A DNA stretch of 64,000 nt. It comes from Camarhynchus parvulus. Taxonomy: Eukaryota > Chordata > Aves > Passeriformes > Thraupidae. The notes beneath the pieces are model-generated. The model ran no database searches, had not been told where the DNA came from, and was given only the letters and a program-made list of their open reading frames with translations. Positions within the stretch are counted from its first letter, which is position 1; each line of letters opens with the position of its first letter. Location: positions 76,013,689 to 76,077,688 of the forward strand of contig NC_044571.1 in NCBI RefSeq assembly GCF_901933205.1, read 5' to 3'. Position numbers and translations under genes: made by a program. Shown piece by piece: positions 28,030 to 42,980 of the stretch.

Positions 28030-30150
28030 TAATGAGCTTACCATATTAAAAACATAATTTAATGTGTGATAAAAATATCTTGCAATGCTTAGGTAGCATA
28101 CCTGCAGTTATTTCAATGAAAAATCCATGTGTTAAAAATTACCAGCTTAGAGAATTTGGCACAGTGAAAGAATGACATTAGTTTTTAATTAAACTAATCT
28201 TTCTACTGAAGAGCTAATATTGGTCTGTCAGACTACAGATTCAATTTTAATTATAAATTGTAAACTACTAGGCATTGTTTTAATGTAGCAAGTATGAAAC
28301 AATATTAGTAAAAGTCCAAGAAAAGATGAAAAGTCCCAGAAGGTTTGTGAAAACTGCTAAATTAAAAAAAAGTTACTGTCTTGATCTAGATAATATTTTT
28401 GAACCCAGACATACACCTCACTGATGCAGGTGACTACACAGAAGCCATGGCACTGGGAATAGAGATGATACAACAGAATTCCATGGACTTTGACTCCTGA
28501 GTATAAAATATTATAAGTATTTCCAATCCAGGAAGCCTCATTTTCAGCTGAGCTACCTGGGCCTCTTCACAGTCTTGCCTGTGTTTGTTTAAAAAAGATT
28601 CCTAATCTCCAAAGCAAGACCCAATGATGTGAGTTCACAAAAATGCAAAAACTAAACAAAACATCTGTGCTTTCATTTTAAGTAATGAAAATTACTCAGA
28701 TCTTCATATAAGAAGATTGTACTTATGAACAAATTAAATTCAGATGATTTAATGGAGGAAGAATGGTTTTTACACTTTTTTAAACATATTTTTCTTTATG
28801 GTTCTGTCTCTGTATGAAAACTATAGTTCAGATCTAAATTTTTTTCTTTTGCTCGCAAATGATAATTAGAATTTTCCCCATAGGAGATGGCAGAGTGGTA
28901 GTAATTCTCCTGTTGTGAAATCTGTGTATTGCTCTCTGGTACTTCAGAATTCATTGTAAGCTACACTATTGCTACTCATTCAGTTAAAGAACCCCTTTCA
29001 TACCATGACATGTTTTTTTGCACTTACTGGGACCACACATGAATCTGTCCTGTCACTTTACTCACTTTGAGTTTTTGATAGAAAAGCTGGGTGTTTTCAA
29101 TGCTCTTCAGACAGCTGAAATGAACAGCATTCAACTAATTCCTGTAATTCAGTCTATAAACTAGTCTTAGTTACAATTTGCTATAAGTAATGAGCAAGAT
29201 GGGAATTAACTGAATATGTCAGTTTCAGTGAATTTAGATAGTTATGAAATACAGTTATCAAAATATGAACTTTACAAGTCTAAAAAGAGCTGTCATAAAA
29301 GCTTATTATGATAGGACAGTAGCTGGTAAGATCATCACAAATTTATTTACAATTGTGAGTATATTAAAAAGCAAATTTCTCCAGGTATTAGTGCCATCTG
29401 ATTTAAATTAATATAAACATTTTTATTTGCTTCAAAATTGACAATATAATATGTTTCATGGAAGTGTGTAAAGAGGCACTGCTCCATATCATAATCAGTT
29501 ATTCCAACCCAATTTCCCAGGCAGTGTAGATATCTAGAACCATATAATTAGCAAAGTTTTCATACTATCTAACATGGAACTTTTATAGCCTTCTGCTACT
29601 GGAATCAATGGGCATGAAAATGAAAAGCAGTTTTTTTCCCCTTTCTTTTATATCAACCACTTACCAGTTTCTTCTCTGAGCTGTCCCTAATGTTTAACTG
29701 GTTTTCCTTAGAGCGCAGTTTCAGAAGTTGAGCACAGTATTAGGGCAAAACATTTGCCAGTATGGTGCAAAGATTAAGGACTGCTTCTTGTGTCTTGCAG
29801 GCTGTATTCTAATACACACACACACACATTTTTATCAGTTAAGATGGCCATAACTGATTTCCAGCTTGTGGTGTCCCTAGAGTTTCTAGGCAAATATTTC
29901 TAATGAATTGTTTCCCTAGACACTTGTAAAATTCAATATCCTGAGACAAATACCTAGCACTTACTCCTGTTGAATTTTGTCCTTGTTTTACAGAACACTC
30001 CACAAGAGTTCATTTTGTATTGCAATTCTGTTTCCAAGACAGTTCTTGTTTCTGAGCCTCTTTTTACCTGCAAATTTAATAGCACATACTTTCTGTTCAG
30101 TCTTCCAGGTGGTACAGGAGGTAATTGAAGAGTACTGAATCCAGTGCATG
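28030..30150. other. Intergenic, no gene seen
   Basis: AT-rich unique-looking sequence with one AC microsatellite. Possible ancient CR1 traces at 29,990-30,120 are too diverged to call. Confidence 0.55.
29814..29828 (+). repeat. (AC)7 microsatellite
   Basis: Fifteen bases of alternating A and C. Confidence 0.9.
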
Positions 30151-30445
30151 TCATAGAGTCTCAGAATGGTTTGGGCTGGAATGGACCTTAAAGTCATCCA
30201 ACTCTAATGCTCCTGCCATGGGCAGGGACACCTTCCATGAGATCAGGCTGCTCAGAGCCCCATCTTAACCTGGCCTCGAGCACATTTGGGGGTGGGGCAT
30301 CCACAGCTTCTCTGGGCAACCTGTGCCAGTGCCTCACACCCCTCAAAAGAAGGAATTTTTTCCAGTTATCTAAACCTACCCTCTCCATGTTTATAGCCAT
30401 TACCCCTTGTGCTATCACTACATCCCTAGCAAATAGTTCAACCTT
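30151..30445 (-). mobile_element. CR1 LINE 3' end fragment
   Basis: On the plus strand it reads as the reverse complement of CR1: TCATAGAGTCTCAGAATGGT, then GGACCTTAAAGTCATCCAAC, GGGCAGGGACACCTTCCATG, and finally CCATTACCCCTTGTGCTATC. The element therefore lies on the minus strand. It is 5'-truncated and encodes nothing intact. Some CR1-like traces may continue leftward from 29,990, but these are too diverged to call. Confidence 0.88.
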
Positions 30446-31144
30446 CCATTTTGATAATCAACAAAAGATTTCTGAGGTTTTCTAACTAATGCTATATCCA
30501 GCCTATGGTAGTTGTATCTTGTTTTAGAAAAGTGAAGCCTAATCCATTGTTTTGTCTATCAAATTCTCTGCAATACTTGACAAGCACACAAATGGCTTGT
30601 GCCAAATCAAGGGCTTCTGTCTGTCATGCAGTCATGGAAAAAGCTGTGCTGGATTGAGAGTATTTGTCCATAACAAGTTTGTTTTAGTATGTCTTTATTC
30701 AAGACCTTAGTTAATTATTTTTAGCAAAATTTCTATGGTAAAATAAGTGGATTAGTTTGTAAATGCTTGACTTTTTTTAAAGGAAAGGTGCTGTGTTTGC
30801 CTTCTTTCTCTATCTCCACAGCTTCTCAAACAGGGCAGGCACTCCTCTGATGCTGCTTTAGCCAGTTCTAAGTATCATAAGGTAACATTTATCAGGCATG
30901 CTCCCCCTCTACTCCGTCCATTTTAAGCTGTAGTTTTAGAATGAAAAATAAATGTGTGAAAACATTACTTGCATTTTACCTTATCTTGTCTGTCTGTAGC
31001 TTCTGTCAGAACATGGAGCACGTGCAGCAAAAGTGATGGCTGGTGGTGTTCAGTTGCTTTTTCTGCCATGTTCTGTGGGTTGGAACCTGCATTAGGATGT
31101 ACTGCTCTAGGATCTAACACTTCCTTCCAAACTCCATTATTCTT

Positions 31145-31232
31145 AAAAAAAACCAAACCTAAACAAACCCCAACCACAACAACAAACCCAAACAACAAAA
31201 CCAAAAAACCCCACCAAACCAAAAGAACAGAT
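31145..31232 (+). repeat. A/C-rich low-complexity tract
   Basis: Irregular AACCAAAC, CAACAACAAACCC and CCAAAAAACCCCACC units. Its complement in composition occurs about 400 bases downstream. Confidence 0.85.
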
Positions 31233-31591
31233 AAAAAAAGACTAAAGGAAACCAGGAGAATGTTGCATTTTGCACTGCAAGGACAATATTGCTTTTCAAG
31301 TGCCAGCTGGATTCTTTTCTGAATTAGAAAGTCTTTAATGTAATTGCCTGAAATGCCCTAATCTAACTGCAAATTCCTTACTGAGATTGTAAGAAGGTAA
31401 TTAGAAAGTAGTTTGATTGTATTTATTTAATGTGTTAAATTCACTATTCCCTGTTCCAATAAGATTATGTCCAATTAAAATGCAATTACTTCTATATTCC
31501 CTCAAACAAATGACTGCACAAGGGAGAATTTTTCAGGCTTGGGGAATCCTTTCTCCATTCACTCTCTTCTACCAGAGTGTGGTGGAATTTT

Positions 31592-31662
31592 GTTGGTTTC
31601 TTTTTGGGGTTATGTTTGTTTGTTTGTTTTTTGTTTTGGTTTGTTTTGTTTTGGTGGGGGTG
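31592..31662 (+). repeat. G/T-rich low-complexity tract
   Basis: GTTTGTTTGTTTGTTTTTTG and GGTTTGTTTTGTTTTGGTGG units, the opposite strand composition to the tract at 31,145. Confidence 0.85.
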
Positions 31663-34600
31663 GCTAAATCAGCAATTAACATCAGCTGGTAGAAGTAGAT
31701 GTGGACATTACCAAACAGGCCTTTAAATATTTAGAGGATTTTCTGCAGAAATAAATAGATGTTTCTTTCCCTCTCGACATCCCTGTCTTCAGCCTCCCTT
31801 CTGTTCACCTTCTTGATTTCAGCATCCTTTCACAGTCTTCTAGGCTTTCTTTTGATAAAGTTTCCACGACAGTAAGCTTTTATGCTCATTGTTGTTAGGT
31901 ATGACCACAAAACTGGGTTCACTAATAATAAGTGAAAAGCTATGGCAACTCAAATTAAATCAGGAAAAGCCAACAGCCAAGTTATGAAGATCTGTTAGGT
32001 TTGTGGAAAGAATTGTAATGATTTTTCTCTCACCATACTGTGTATCTCTTCTTCTGGAAGTCCTTCAGTTAAAGCACTAGAAGTCTGTGTTAGCTCTGTA
32101 AAATATGTGGTAACCAAATTTCATTGTTAATTTGGGATATTAGGTTCATCTTGCAAACAAGACTTTTACAGACTATTGTATTCCATATTTTCCATTTTCA
32201 ACATTCTCAGAATTATAAAGTGGTACTTAGGGAGAAGGATGTGTTCTCCAGAAGCAACAGGAGTCATGTGCAAGTTTGGGCTATCTCTGGAAAAAACAAA
32301 AGGAAAAAATCTGGAGAGGAATTACTTATATATTGGAACAAAGAATGTAATTTTCACAGGCTAACTGTAGCCAGGTGACCTTTAGCAGAATGGTGCTTTA
32401 CTAGGTTTGAAAACCAGGAGGGAATGTAGCAGCTGTTCCAAAGCCAATGTTCAAATACATGAAACAATACATTCACTGAATACAGGCATTGTCTGTCTTT
32501 TTCTTCCACATCACTGCCTTATGTACAGCAAGCATGAGGTTCTCTGGCAACAAAAAATATTTCTGACCCTGAAAGATGCGTCATCAAAGGCATAAAACAG
32601 CCAAAATAGGCTGGCCTTCCTCTAGAAGACACCTAAATGAGAGTGGTTTGGAATGCCAAACATCAGAATATACCTAAGAGTAGAACAGTCTATACTGTGG
32701 ATTTTTTTTACCTCCTTCCAAGAAATGATATTCAAAACATAACCATGTAAATTCACCCTGTTTCATATTTTTTGTGTGAAAAGACTTGACAAAGGGTAAG
32801 ACAGATATCCTGATGAGACCTGTCTTCATTTGGGTGTGCACATGTCAGTTTGTGTTGAATGAGTATGGGTGCATGTGGTGGACATTACTGGCATTTGTAA
32901 AATTAAGTTGGAAAGCTCAGAAGATTTGTATTCTGTTTCACATGCTCTTGCAAAACTCTGTGTGAAACTTTCAGTGTATCTATAACCAGCTCATGAAGCA
33001 ACAGACATACATCAGTTATGCCGGCATATCGCCATTTATTAAAGGAGACATCAAAGCAGCAATCATGAGCTTTAAATGCTTTCACTTCCTAATAGCATGG
33101 GGGGTGCCCCTGAAAAGTTGTAGTTTCATTTAAGAGCAGCCAAAAATGTTTTGTTTCTTTGCTTTTAGAGGAAAGTTTTATTTTGAGGAAAGTAAAATTT
33201 CTTTTCCTATAGTGATTGCATATTTGCTGTCACCTTGCATGGGAATGGAATGAACTTTGAAAGTTGTGGACCTAAAGAAACAGTTTCACAGCTTCTTCAA
33301 TGTCAAATTGGAGAAACATGTTCTCTTGGGCTCCACTCTCTCCCTTTCCATTACTGATTAATGAACCTAAACAGGTACAAATCCCAGGGAGCACTGCAGA
33401 GGCCCAAACATCTGTGACAAGCGCTATAGGAGATGGTGTTTTATTGAGCTTCCCATTGCCATTTGCGGGTCAGGCATGGTTTATTACCAAATACACCTTC
33501 CTAATACAGGTGTCTCAGGTACATCAGTTTATTGCTCACAGTGACTCAGTTATCAGGTACTTCCGTTTCTCTGAGGAAACACTTTGACTGCTACAGTCCA
33601 GAACTGAATTTTTTCTGTCATGATTATAAAGACCATGGACTTACCTCCCACTCCTATTTTATTTAGACAATTAGATCTCTCTCCTAATTGTCAAGTTTCA
33701 TTTCAGTTCCTCTGCTTCAGTAAAGATCACATTTATTAATTGCTCTATTCATGATTTGGATGCTATAGAGCAATACTTGTTCCAAGACAACAATTTCCTT
33801 ATGTTGAAATAGTAGTGCTGTATGATTTTAATAATTTACACACATAAAAAGTAGTAAGTGTTTTCAAAATAAGGAAAGAATAAATATTGAGAAATGCATA
33901 TAAGAGTTCATATATTTTTGGAAGATTTTCATGGATATCATCTGAGCCTGCATCCTTTGAAAAGGACACCAATGTAAACTTGAATCCTTGCAAGTGCTGT
34001 CTTGTCTTTTTCCTTCCCTTGCAATTTTTGTGATGGAGACAATTACTATACCATCACATAAGAAGTTTAATAACTGAGCTTTCTAAAAAATTATAACAAC
34101 TATTAGGCTATGTCAGGTTAATCTTCTTGAAGTAAGTTAATAAAAAAACCCTCAGTGAAAAGAACTTTAATAGAAAACTAAAGCAGAGAAGTAATCAGTA
34201 GCCTTGGCCAATAAATAGAACCAAGAAATGCATTTGCTCAAAATATGTTATTCAGATCCATAGATGATGCATAAAGTACATGTGAGAGTTTGGAATATGT
34301 TTTAATTTATGCATGCTTGAGGTCTGAGACTAAGTTATTCAGAAAAGATGTCTCTCAGGTTATCCTGTTAATAGAGGTAGCCCTGTTAATACTCCAATAA
34401 GAGAATTATTTCATCTGATAACATTTAAAAACTTTTAAAAGATAAAGTGGCTGCCTCTCTTGTTATTAGCTTGTAGCCTAAAAGAACAGTTCATAACCCA
34501 AAAGATTATAGTAATAACCACTTTCAAGTACTGTAAGTTAATGAATAACTCAAACATAAATGCACTATGATGAAAATAATTGAGGTTGCTAAGAGACAAA

Positions 34601-37600
34601 AACACCATGAAAAGTAAATCACTACTTTTAACATCAGTTGATTCAAGCAATGAAGCCATACGTATTCTTGTATCACTATCTCACATATGCATACCCAAGT
34701 CTGAGATTACACCCTGAGAATTTACAATTCAAGAGCATATATTCATAATAACAGTGCTCTTTCACAAAAGCATTTCACAGCTTGAGAAAAGGCCAGGGTT
34801 TCAGTAATAGGAATTCATGTTCTCCATAGATCCCCAGTATATATCTCTGATTATGCATCAAAATGATGGACACTTTAACTCCAATGAAAAAGTTAATAGG
34901 TCCCTGTGCCTTATGCCCGAGAAGTAATTGTCAGTTATACAACACTATTTTTTCCCAAACAGAGAAACATTTGCTTTCATTTTGTAACCCTGCTATGACA
35001 CAGAACCATGTTTGGAAAGCTGTAAATGAAACTAAGACCTAGTGAAAAACAATTGATGAATCAAAAAAAAAACCCATAAATTTTTGGGTAACATGTACAT
35101 GTATTAAAAAACATTAAGCATTTAGGAGAAGAAAGCTGCCATGGTATTCTCTGTTCATTTAACTTTGATGTAAATTCCTGGGTGCTAAGCATAGACACAG
35201 ATAATCACTGCCACAGTAACTTTAGGCAGAGGCCACTTCAGATGCTCCTAAATCAAAGGGGCTGCCACTGAGCATACCTTGGTGCTCTTCCACAGCCCCT
35301 AATTATTAAGGTTTCTGAGCATCTCACAGAGTTTAATGCACTGTCTCTCACAGGCGTTCTCCTGTATGAGATGGAGAAAGAGTAGGATATTTAATTTTTT
35401 TTCTGGTGCTGGAACAATAAGATGTTTGTGTGCCTCACTGCTGCACTGAAATGCCCTGTCCCTGCCTATATGCTTGATGTCTTCACAAAGTGCCTGGGAA
35501 GGAAGAGTGATGCCCCAAAGTGCCCAAAGATGAGAGCAGCTAAAGCAGAGCACTGGCTGGGAAGCGAGTCAAGGTCAGGTTGTGGAGAAACACTGAAAAC
35601 AGGGTAGATGATGAATTCCATTTCTCTCCAGGCCTGACATGCCTTATGCAGGGTGGCAGATAAGTGCTTCTCTCCACTTGAGACTCTCACCTCTGAATCC
35701 TACTGCAGGGATAGTACCTCTTCTTTCTTTCTAAAGCAGAAGCAGGAACAGTTTCTTCTTTTAAAACTGAATCTTTAGTCTTATGCTGCTGTTTTTGAGC
35801 AGTATCTTAGCACTTGCTCAGAATGTGGCATCCTCACATTTAATTCCCTCTTGCATCCAAGTGAATTCAGGCCTCTTTTTCCCCTGGAAATATCGTAGCT
35901 TTAAGTTATTCTTGGGTTATGATATTCTCCATCTCTCTGGGTTTTGTACTTGCTGAGCAGCAATTCCCAATAGGTGACAGAGTAAGTTTCATTTTCTGCC
36001 CTGCTCAGTGGGGTGTGAGGAGTGGAGCTGCAACTGCTCCATGGCTCAGAGCCTACACAACTAAATGGCAGAAAGAACAGGCCCTATAATTCTGTAAACT
36101 TCAATTCACCTACACAATCTTTCAGCTTTGGTTTATCGCTAATTACAATCCTCCAAAACTGAATTATACATCATTAGAGGTCATTATATTTTACCAAGGC
36201 AGCAGAATTTCCCGTGAGTGACAGTTTTGAACACCTTTGTGTGGCGTGGTTCTAATCACAGCGTCCCACACAGCCTGGCCACGTGAAGTGCAGGAAAATT
36301 GGCTATAACAGAGCCAGGAGATAATTTTAGACCTTTGACTTGTGTGCATGGGCTGGGACCTCAGAGACCCTTTGCAGTGAAGGCAGCTTTTGGAGAGTAA
36401 TTGAGAACAGCCATGCTGGGAGCCTCCTCTGCTCCCACATGGGCTCCCACCTCAGGCACTAAGCTAAATACCTCAAGTAAGGAGGGAGAATGTTGCCATT
36501 TTCATTAAGCCTATTAGAAATGACAAAAAGGCCAAATCATCATGTGCAGATGCCCTAGCAACCTTTTAATGTAGTGCCCTTGCTGTAACAGCAGAGAATT
36601 TAATCCCATAAGATTCCTCCCACTGTTTGATGAGAGAAAGGTTAGGAATAGATGAGAACAAATATCCTGAGATAACAAAATCTTTAGGATTTTGCAATGG
36701 ATCATTCCTCAAATAGTGAAAAGCTACATGAAAAGCCTGAAGTTAAATATTTCAAATCTCCATTTTGATGGTGGAAATTAACCCCTTCATGAAAAGCACA
36801 ACCCAGGATTCACTTCGGCTCCTCAATGTGTGCCTCAGCCACAGAACTCATCACTCCAGCAGCAATTTAGCTGCTTTTTGGGACACAAGGTCTGTTGAGG
36901 AAGTGTTGAGTGGCTGCTGATGCCTCTCATAGTCACAGGTTTATTAACTTCTCTCAGAAACTCACTCAAGAGCTGGGGTGTTTCAACTACCTTCACTTGA
37001 AATGGCTGTGGACAAAGGAGAGCACAAACCACTTTTTAATACTACAGTTTTGTTTTAATACAACTGAGTGCAGAAATAGGTGGATCTTTACTGAGGATTT
37101 AGAATTGGGCATTTGAAACTTTGTGTATAGCAATGGCTACAAGGCAGCTTGAGCTAACACTGTTAGTGGGAAGCTGGAAGCTGTGTGCTGATCCTGGCAG
37201 GGTCTCCTTGGTTCCAGAACTAATTCAACTTAGCTCAGCTGATGAGCAGGTGATTTTACTATGGAAAGTCCAAATGGGATTTGACATCCTCATTCATATT
37301 GGTCTCCTAAAATATCTTGTAATTTATGGGATACTTATGCTATGCAGTTTCTAAGTGCTACAGATCATGTTCTATCATCAAGATTCCTGGCTGTTCTTCA
37401 GCCAACTTTTTGAAATAGAGCTGTGGAAATGCAGAGGTTTGTTCAGAATATCTTATCTGAGATGCTGTAGCACTTCTTTAGTTTATAGCAGCAATTTTAA
37501 TAAATATTCTTGTTTTGAGGAGAGCAAGGCTACAGCAAATATGCAATCACTATAGGAAAAGCATGCATCGGTAAGAAATCAAAAATAAACACTTCCCGTC

Positions 37601-40600
37601 TATTGTTAAAATGGATAAAAAGCATATAATATTTTTCCTCACATGGAATTAAAAGACATTAAATTATTGAGTGCACAAGAAAGAATTATTACCATTGTAA
37701 TATATTCACAATTGCTTAGGCAAAACGTTCTCATGATTTGCAGTTTCATTTGACTTTAAAATATTACAGTTGTCTCATGCTCACAATTGGATTTATACCT
37801 TTGGTTGTTTATGTTTCGAAACAGTTGTAAATGTTCAGTGGTGTCCAGTGACCTGGCAGATGCTGTAAAGCAGACTTGTGGCTCAGCTCTGAAGAATTCC
37901 AGGCAGAAATGACAATCATTTAATTTGATTTTGCGAACAATCAGGAAAGCATGAATTATTAAATTCTGAATAGTCATCTAGTCCTGATGTCATATTATCC
38001 TGTTTCAGGCCTGAAGTAATTTTTTCTCTGTGCAACTGCTTCCTTAGGTCTTTGCCAGAATGTTTGAAGGAAGCATCCCTGCCAGAGGCACAAGGTGGGC
38101 ATTCCCACCTCCCACAGCTCAGCTTGCCCTCTCTGGTAGGGTGGGGCTTGCCATACTCTCTGTAGAACAGGGCAACTTCTTCAAATAAATGGAATACAAA
38201 TCATATGTTCTTGGAAGAATGAAACATTTGTGTTTAACCTGAAATTACGTTTCCATGAGTTTTAAAATAGTGTTAAAATATTCCCACTTCATTCCAACTT
38301 TATTTCGGCTGTTGGGTTTTTTCAGTTTCTCTCCTCTTCATTTGAAGATGAAGTAAAGGGACATTATTCATACAGCTGTACATTTTAAGCGACTTGTACA
38401 TTTTACAGTGCACATACCAACACTGAGGATAAAAACTTCCATCTCTAATCCTTTCTAAACATTATATCATACTCTGTTTATAAAATCCAGTCAAGGAAAA
38501 TAATCCAGAATTTTGGTATTACATTTCCAGAATAAATTATTACAAATATCTCTGGGTTTGCAGGTGCAATTCCTGAAATCACTGGAAATTAAGACACTCA
38601 CTCTGGGCCACAGAAACAGCCCAAATGGGATTCTGCATTATTTTTCTGGGGACTGGCATAGCACAGAGTCATTTGTTCCTTTGCTGTAGGAAGCCTAGTT
38701 ACAGAAATGTATGCAGATGAAATTTCAAGTGCATTTTATCAAATTTGTTTTTCTGAGGTATGGCTCTGGGAAATCAGCCAAAACCAAACAGCAAACAGCA
38801 ATTGATTTACACCTAATTTTTACTAATGCCCTCCATATTTTTTATATTATAAATCTTCCTTATTTTATGGTACTCTGCAATGCCATGATTTGGATTGGAG
38901 CAAATGCCTAATTAGTTTGACTCATAAAGTGCCCAACACAACAGCCTTTCATCTTACTCTAAAAAAACATGGTTTATTATCTAAGTTTTCAAGCAAACAG
39001 AGGCTGGTGATGCATAGAAGCAGCGTCACACATTTCTCTATTCTTGTTAGGTTTATCTTTCACTGCAGAATTTCCATGATCAACAGTTTGATTTATATAT
39101 CTCAGTCCCTGTTTTCCTTTGCAGGCAAATACTAAAGTCTCTGTTCACTTCATTTGTACTATGGCCTGCACAGTTCTATTTGTGGGATGTGTTTTAAATT
39201 GTCAGATGAAAAAACATTTTACAAATACTAGAAAAACAACTTCAAGCATAATGAAGCCTCTGTCAGCTTGTGAAACTTCTCATTTGGGTGAGGTTTTTGT
39301 TAAAAAAATTATCACATTCAGATTTTCAAAAATACCACATGATTAACTGAAATGTAAGCTTAGGCTGTTACTCCTCCAAGGTACCATGCAACCAGAAGGA
39401 CGAGGGGTAGGTCTGCCAGAGACATTCCTACTTAATCATGGGTAAATCATGGCACTTTGCTCTTTCTCCATTCTTGGTTATAGACAGTAGATAATCTGGA
39501 CCTCATAAATACTTGACATACTTAGTAATATTTCTTGTAACCCTTTCTTCAGAGTGGATATTGAGTAGAGCACAGATCAAGTCAGAGGAATTTTCCACAA
39601 TTTTTTTTTAAATTAAATATTTTCCAAATGTTATTATTTATTATAGGAATAACTGCAATGTTGTACATACAAGTTTTACTATGACCTTACCAGAAATCTT
39701 TTCTCCCCAAAATGCCAAAGACAAGTCAAAATCAGATTTTCATGAATTGCTTATTTTGTATCTCTGAATTGACATCATGATCTGCAAGACTCACCTAATC
39801 CTGAAGGATGGTTTTCTTGTGTAAAATAACATTAAAATTTGTAACCAATTATGAAGAGTAAATTTCTGACTTTTTTTCCCCTCAATAAAAGATTTTCAGA
39901 ACATCAAAAATGCTCACCCACGTTGCAGAACTATAAACATTAGAAATGTAGCAGATCTGCAAAAATGCTCAGAGCATGAAAGAGTTTCAAGAAATCTGCT
40001 GAAATGTGTTCTGAGGCACGGAATGCTTCATCAATTGGGCAAATGAGGAATGATAACGAATGGTTAGTTAAATCAGACTTTTGTATAATCTTGTCATCAG
40101 AAAGCCGAATTGTTGCATCAAATCAGTGGCAACAAGTGCGTTCTTATCACTCAGTGCGTGAATTGATGGAGTCATGGTTGGTGCATCATTCACAAGTCTG
40201 AGTGCTGAAAAACCAGGGCAGAGCTGCTGCCTCAGCCAAGCAAGGGAATTCTCTGATTCTGCTCCTGTAAAGACCCTGTGCAGCCTTTCTTGCCAGAGGC
40301 TGGTGTGGGGGAGATGGTAAGGAAGCATTAAGGTATATACCACTAGAAGACAAATGAGTCCTTTAATTCCCCTTTTAAAAGGTAGTTTTACACCCAATAG
40401 TGGATATCCAGCCAGCCAGGGAAATATTGCTAGTATCTGTGTTTTGTTGGGATTCACTTCATCCAGCTTCAACTATCTGATTTGTGCAAGTTGCCAGGTG
40501 TCAACAACAGAATCAAGACAGGAGAGGAAAAGAGCCATGAAAAAGCACTGGAATAGAGCAGCCGTAACCACCGACTGCTGCTCCTAGGACATCCAAAGGA

Positions 40601-42475
40601 GAAAGCATGAACACTTTAATGAAGTTTTTATATGCACTTTTGGAAGGTCTTTCTTAGCAAAATTTAAAATTTCTTTAATAAAACATAAACAAATGTACAT
40701 TGTCCTACTAAGAGCTAAGGAATTGGTAATGGATAGCTAACTCTGCAAACATCCATGTGCTTGTGCCATGGACACACATATATACACATGGACAAAGCTC
40801 AGAGGCTCCCATCAGTTTCTTCACACTCAGAACTGAGACATCTCTGAAGAATCTTGTATTTGAAGACCTGTTTTCAGTGCTGCTAAGTGTACAGAGCACC
40901 CAGAGCACAGCATTCAAATTGTCTTCTGTGTGACAGGGAAAGGACATTGCTGTACTGAAGAACTTCCCCAACATGCCTGTTGCTTAAAAAAAGGCAATGA
41001 TCTAGAAGTATTTTAGAGGTGGCAATGTTGTATGTGCACTTGGAATAGGAGAGTCCTTCTCAAGAAAACCATCTAATCCAGTGAGCAAAGGCATTATGGA
41101 CTTGAGAAACTGTAAAGAGATCAGATCTTTGCTCTGGAGTTTGAATTTATTTTTAATGACACCTACTGCTGTTTTGAAGACTACAAAAGGATAAAAAAAT
41201 GGGTCATTCAGACTAAAGTGGTTACCTCTCCTGAAAGGGATATTGCTGTAGATTTTATTGAAGAAGCTCTTACACTAAGATTTTGGACAGATATTTACTT
41301 TGCAACCAAGTCCTACTGCACATTGTATTCTGCAAAGTGCTCATTGCTTCATCTGTTCTAGGAGAGCTCCTAAATTCTTCTGAAAAAAGCAAGATGAGGG
41401 AGAAGGATGTGTGCAGACCTTGCACCATTACTTCAAGAATGCAGGATATTTGCAATCTACAGCTTCCTAGTTTGCTGACTACAAGTCAATTGTCACACTT
41501 TACACAAGACAATTGTCATATTTGCTTTTCTTTCAGGAGATAATGTAATACTTCTTGAGAAAATACACCAATCTTTGCTCCTACTATGACTGTTATTATG
41601 ACCTATGTATTATTAAGTTTCATATTGGTCTGGTACTATTTAATCTTTATACCTGGTTTTATATTTTTCAAATCCTGTTCACATACACTCACACCTTTTG
41701 ACTACATAGATAAGATGGGTTGACATTTTGATAGATCACTATGTTTCCATTATTTCTTTCCTGTCTTTTATCTTCAGAAATCAATTTCTTCTGTCTGCAG
41801 CATTGCGAGATTCTGATAATGTACTGGTGGGTGATGGATTCACTGTGGCCACAGCTAAGCCCTACCCAGCTGCTCACTGAGTCTTCACCTTTAACTGGAG
41901 AGGAGAGAGAATAGGAAGAGCAAAATCAAAAAAACCTCATGGGTCAAGATAATGACAGTTTAGTGGGTGATGGAAAGATGAGAAGACACACAAACAAAAC
42001 CTGAGTGATGTAGGTATCAGAATGACCAGTAGCAGAGCAATGACCCATGAGTCTCCAAGCAATGGCTATCTCCCACAGAGCCCCCGTCCCCCAGGTTTAT
42101 TGCTGAACATGTTACATAGCCTGGAATATCTCTTTGGGCAGCTGATCTCCGTTGTCCCAGCTGTCTCCCCTTCCAGCTTCTTGCCCATCTCTAGCCTACC
42201 AGCTGTTGCAGCAGAATGGAAAAAAAGGAAGTCTCGATGCTGTGCAAGCACTGCTCAGCAATAGGCAAAGCACTGGTGTGCTATCAACAGTGTTTTAATC
42301 ACAAATCCAAAACACAGCACCATTCAGGCTGATAGGAAAAAATTAAGTCCACCATTAACAGCCAAACCCAGTATATGCTGTCAGTATTATCCAATTATAG
42401 TATGAATACTTGAAATAAACAACCAGAACCTACTCTCTGAGGTATTTCAGCACCACTCCCCACTATATGTGAGTG

Positions 42476-42494
42476 AAACAAACAAACAAACAAA
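42476..42494 (+). repeat. (AAAC)n microsatellite
   Basis: Between four and five AAAC units in tandem. Confidence 0.85.
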
Positions 42495-42980
42495 GTAGTG
42501 CCTGCATTGTTACACCTCAAATAAAATTATTTTCTATCCAAAATATTGAAGTTAACTGCTCATTTATTCTTCTTTCACCAGCCAGACTAGCTAATTTATT
42601 TCTTTTAAAGATGGGTGTCATTAATCAGGATTGTTCAATTGATGTGAGAATCTAGTCCACATTGAAATTTCTTACTATCCTGCTTGGGATGGACTGTAGA
42701 GAAATTAGAATTTCTAGATTGGTGACTTGAACCAATTTCAAGTCAACTTTTGTACAGGCACCTGAAACAGTACGCACAAAAATTTTGATGACATCTATGT
42801 TCTAAAAAGCAAATGTCCTAGGCATGCTCAGCAGCATCCTGCACATATGGACCTACAAAGTCTATTACCTTCTATTACTTGTAGGAGACTGACCTAGGAC
42901 TTTAAAAACCATTTCAGCCCCCTCAAAACTCCATCCAATGGTGCTGACTGCTGCTCATTGTGCTGCATTCAAATATAATT

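Larger units (their letters stand above)
30446..42980. other. Intergenic, no gene seen
   Basis: AT-rich. The A/C and G/T tracts are listed separately. A minus-strand open frame of 134 codons at 40,068-40,472 is the longest of the non-repeat desert, but it has no recognised domain and its length is expected by chance. Confidence 0.6.

Noticed and set aside
39100..39346. Pyrimidine tract plus TTTGCAG before an open frame, resembling a splice acceptor and exon
   Set aside because: The translated sequence has no recognisable features and no matching donor context; such acceptor-like strings are frequent by chance.
40068..40472. 134-codon minus-strand open frame
   Set aside because: No recognisable domain, and its length is about what chance gives as the maximum in this much AT-rich DNA.
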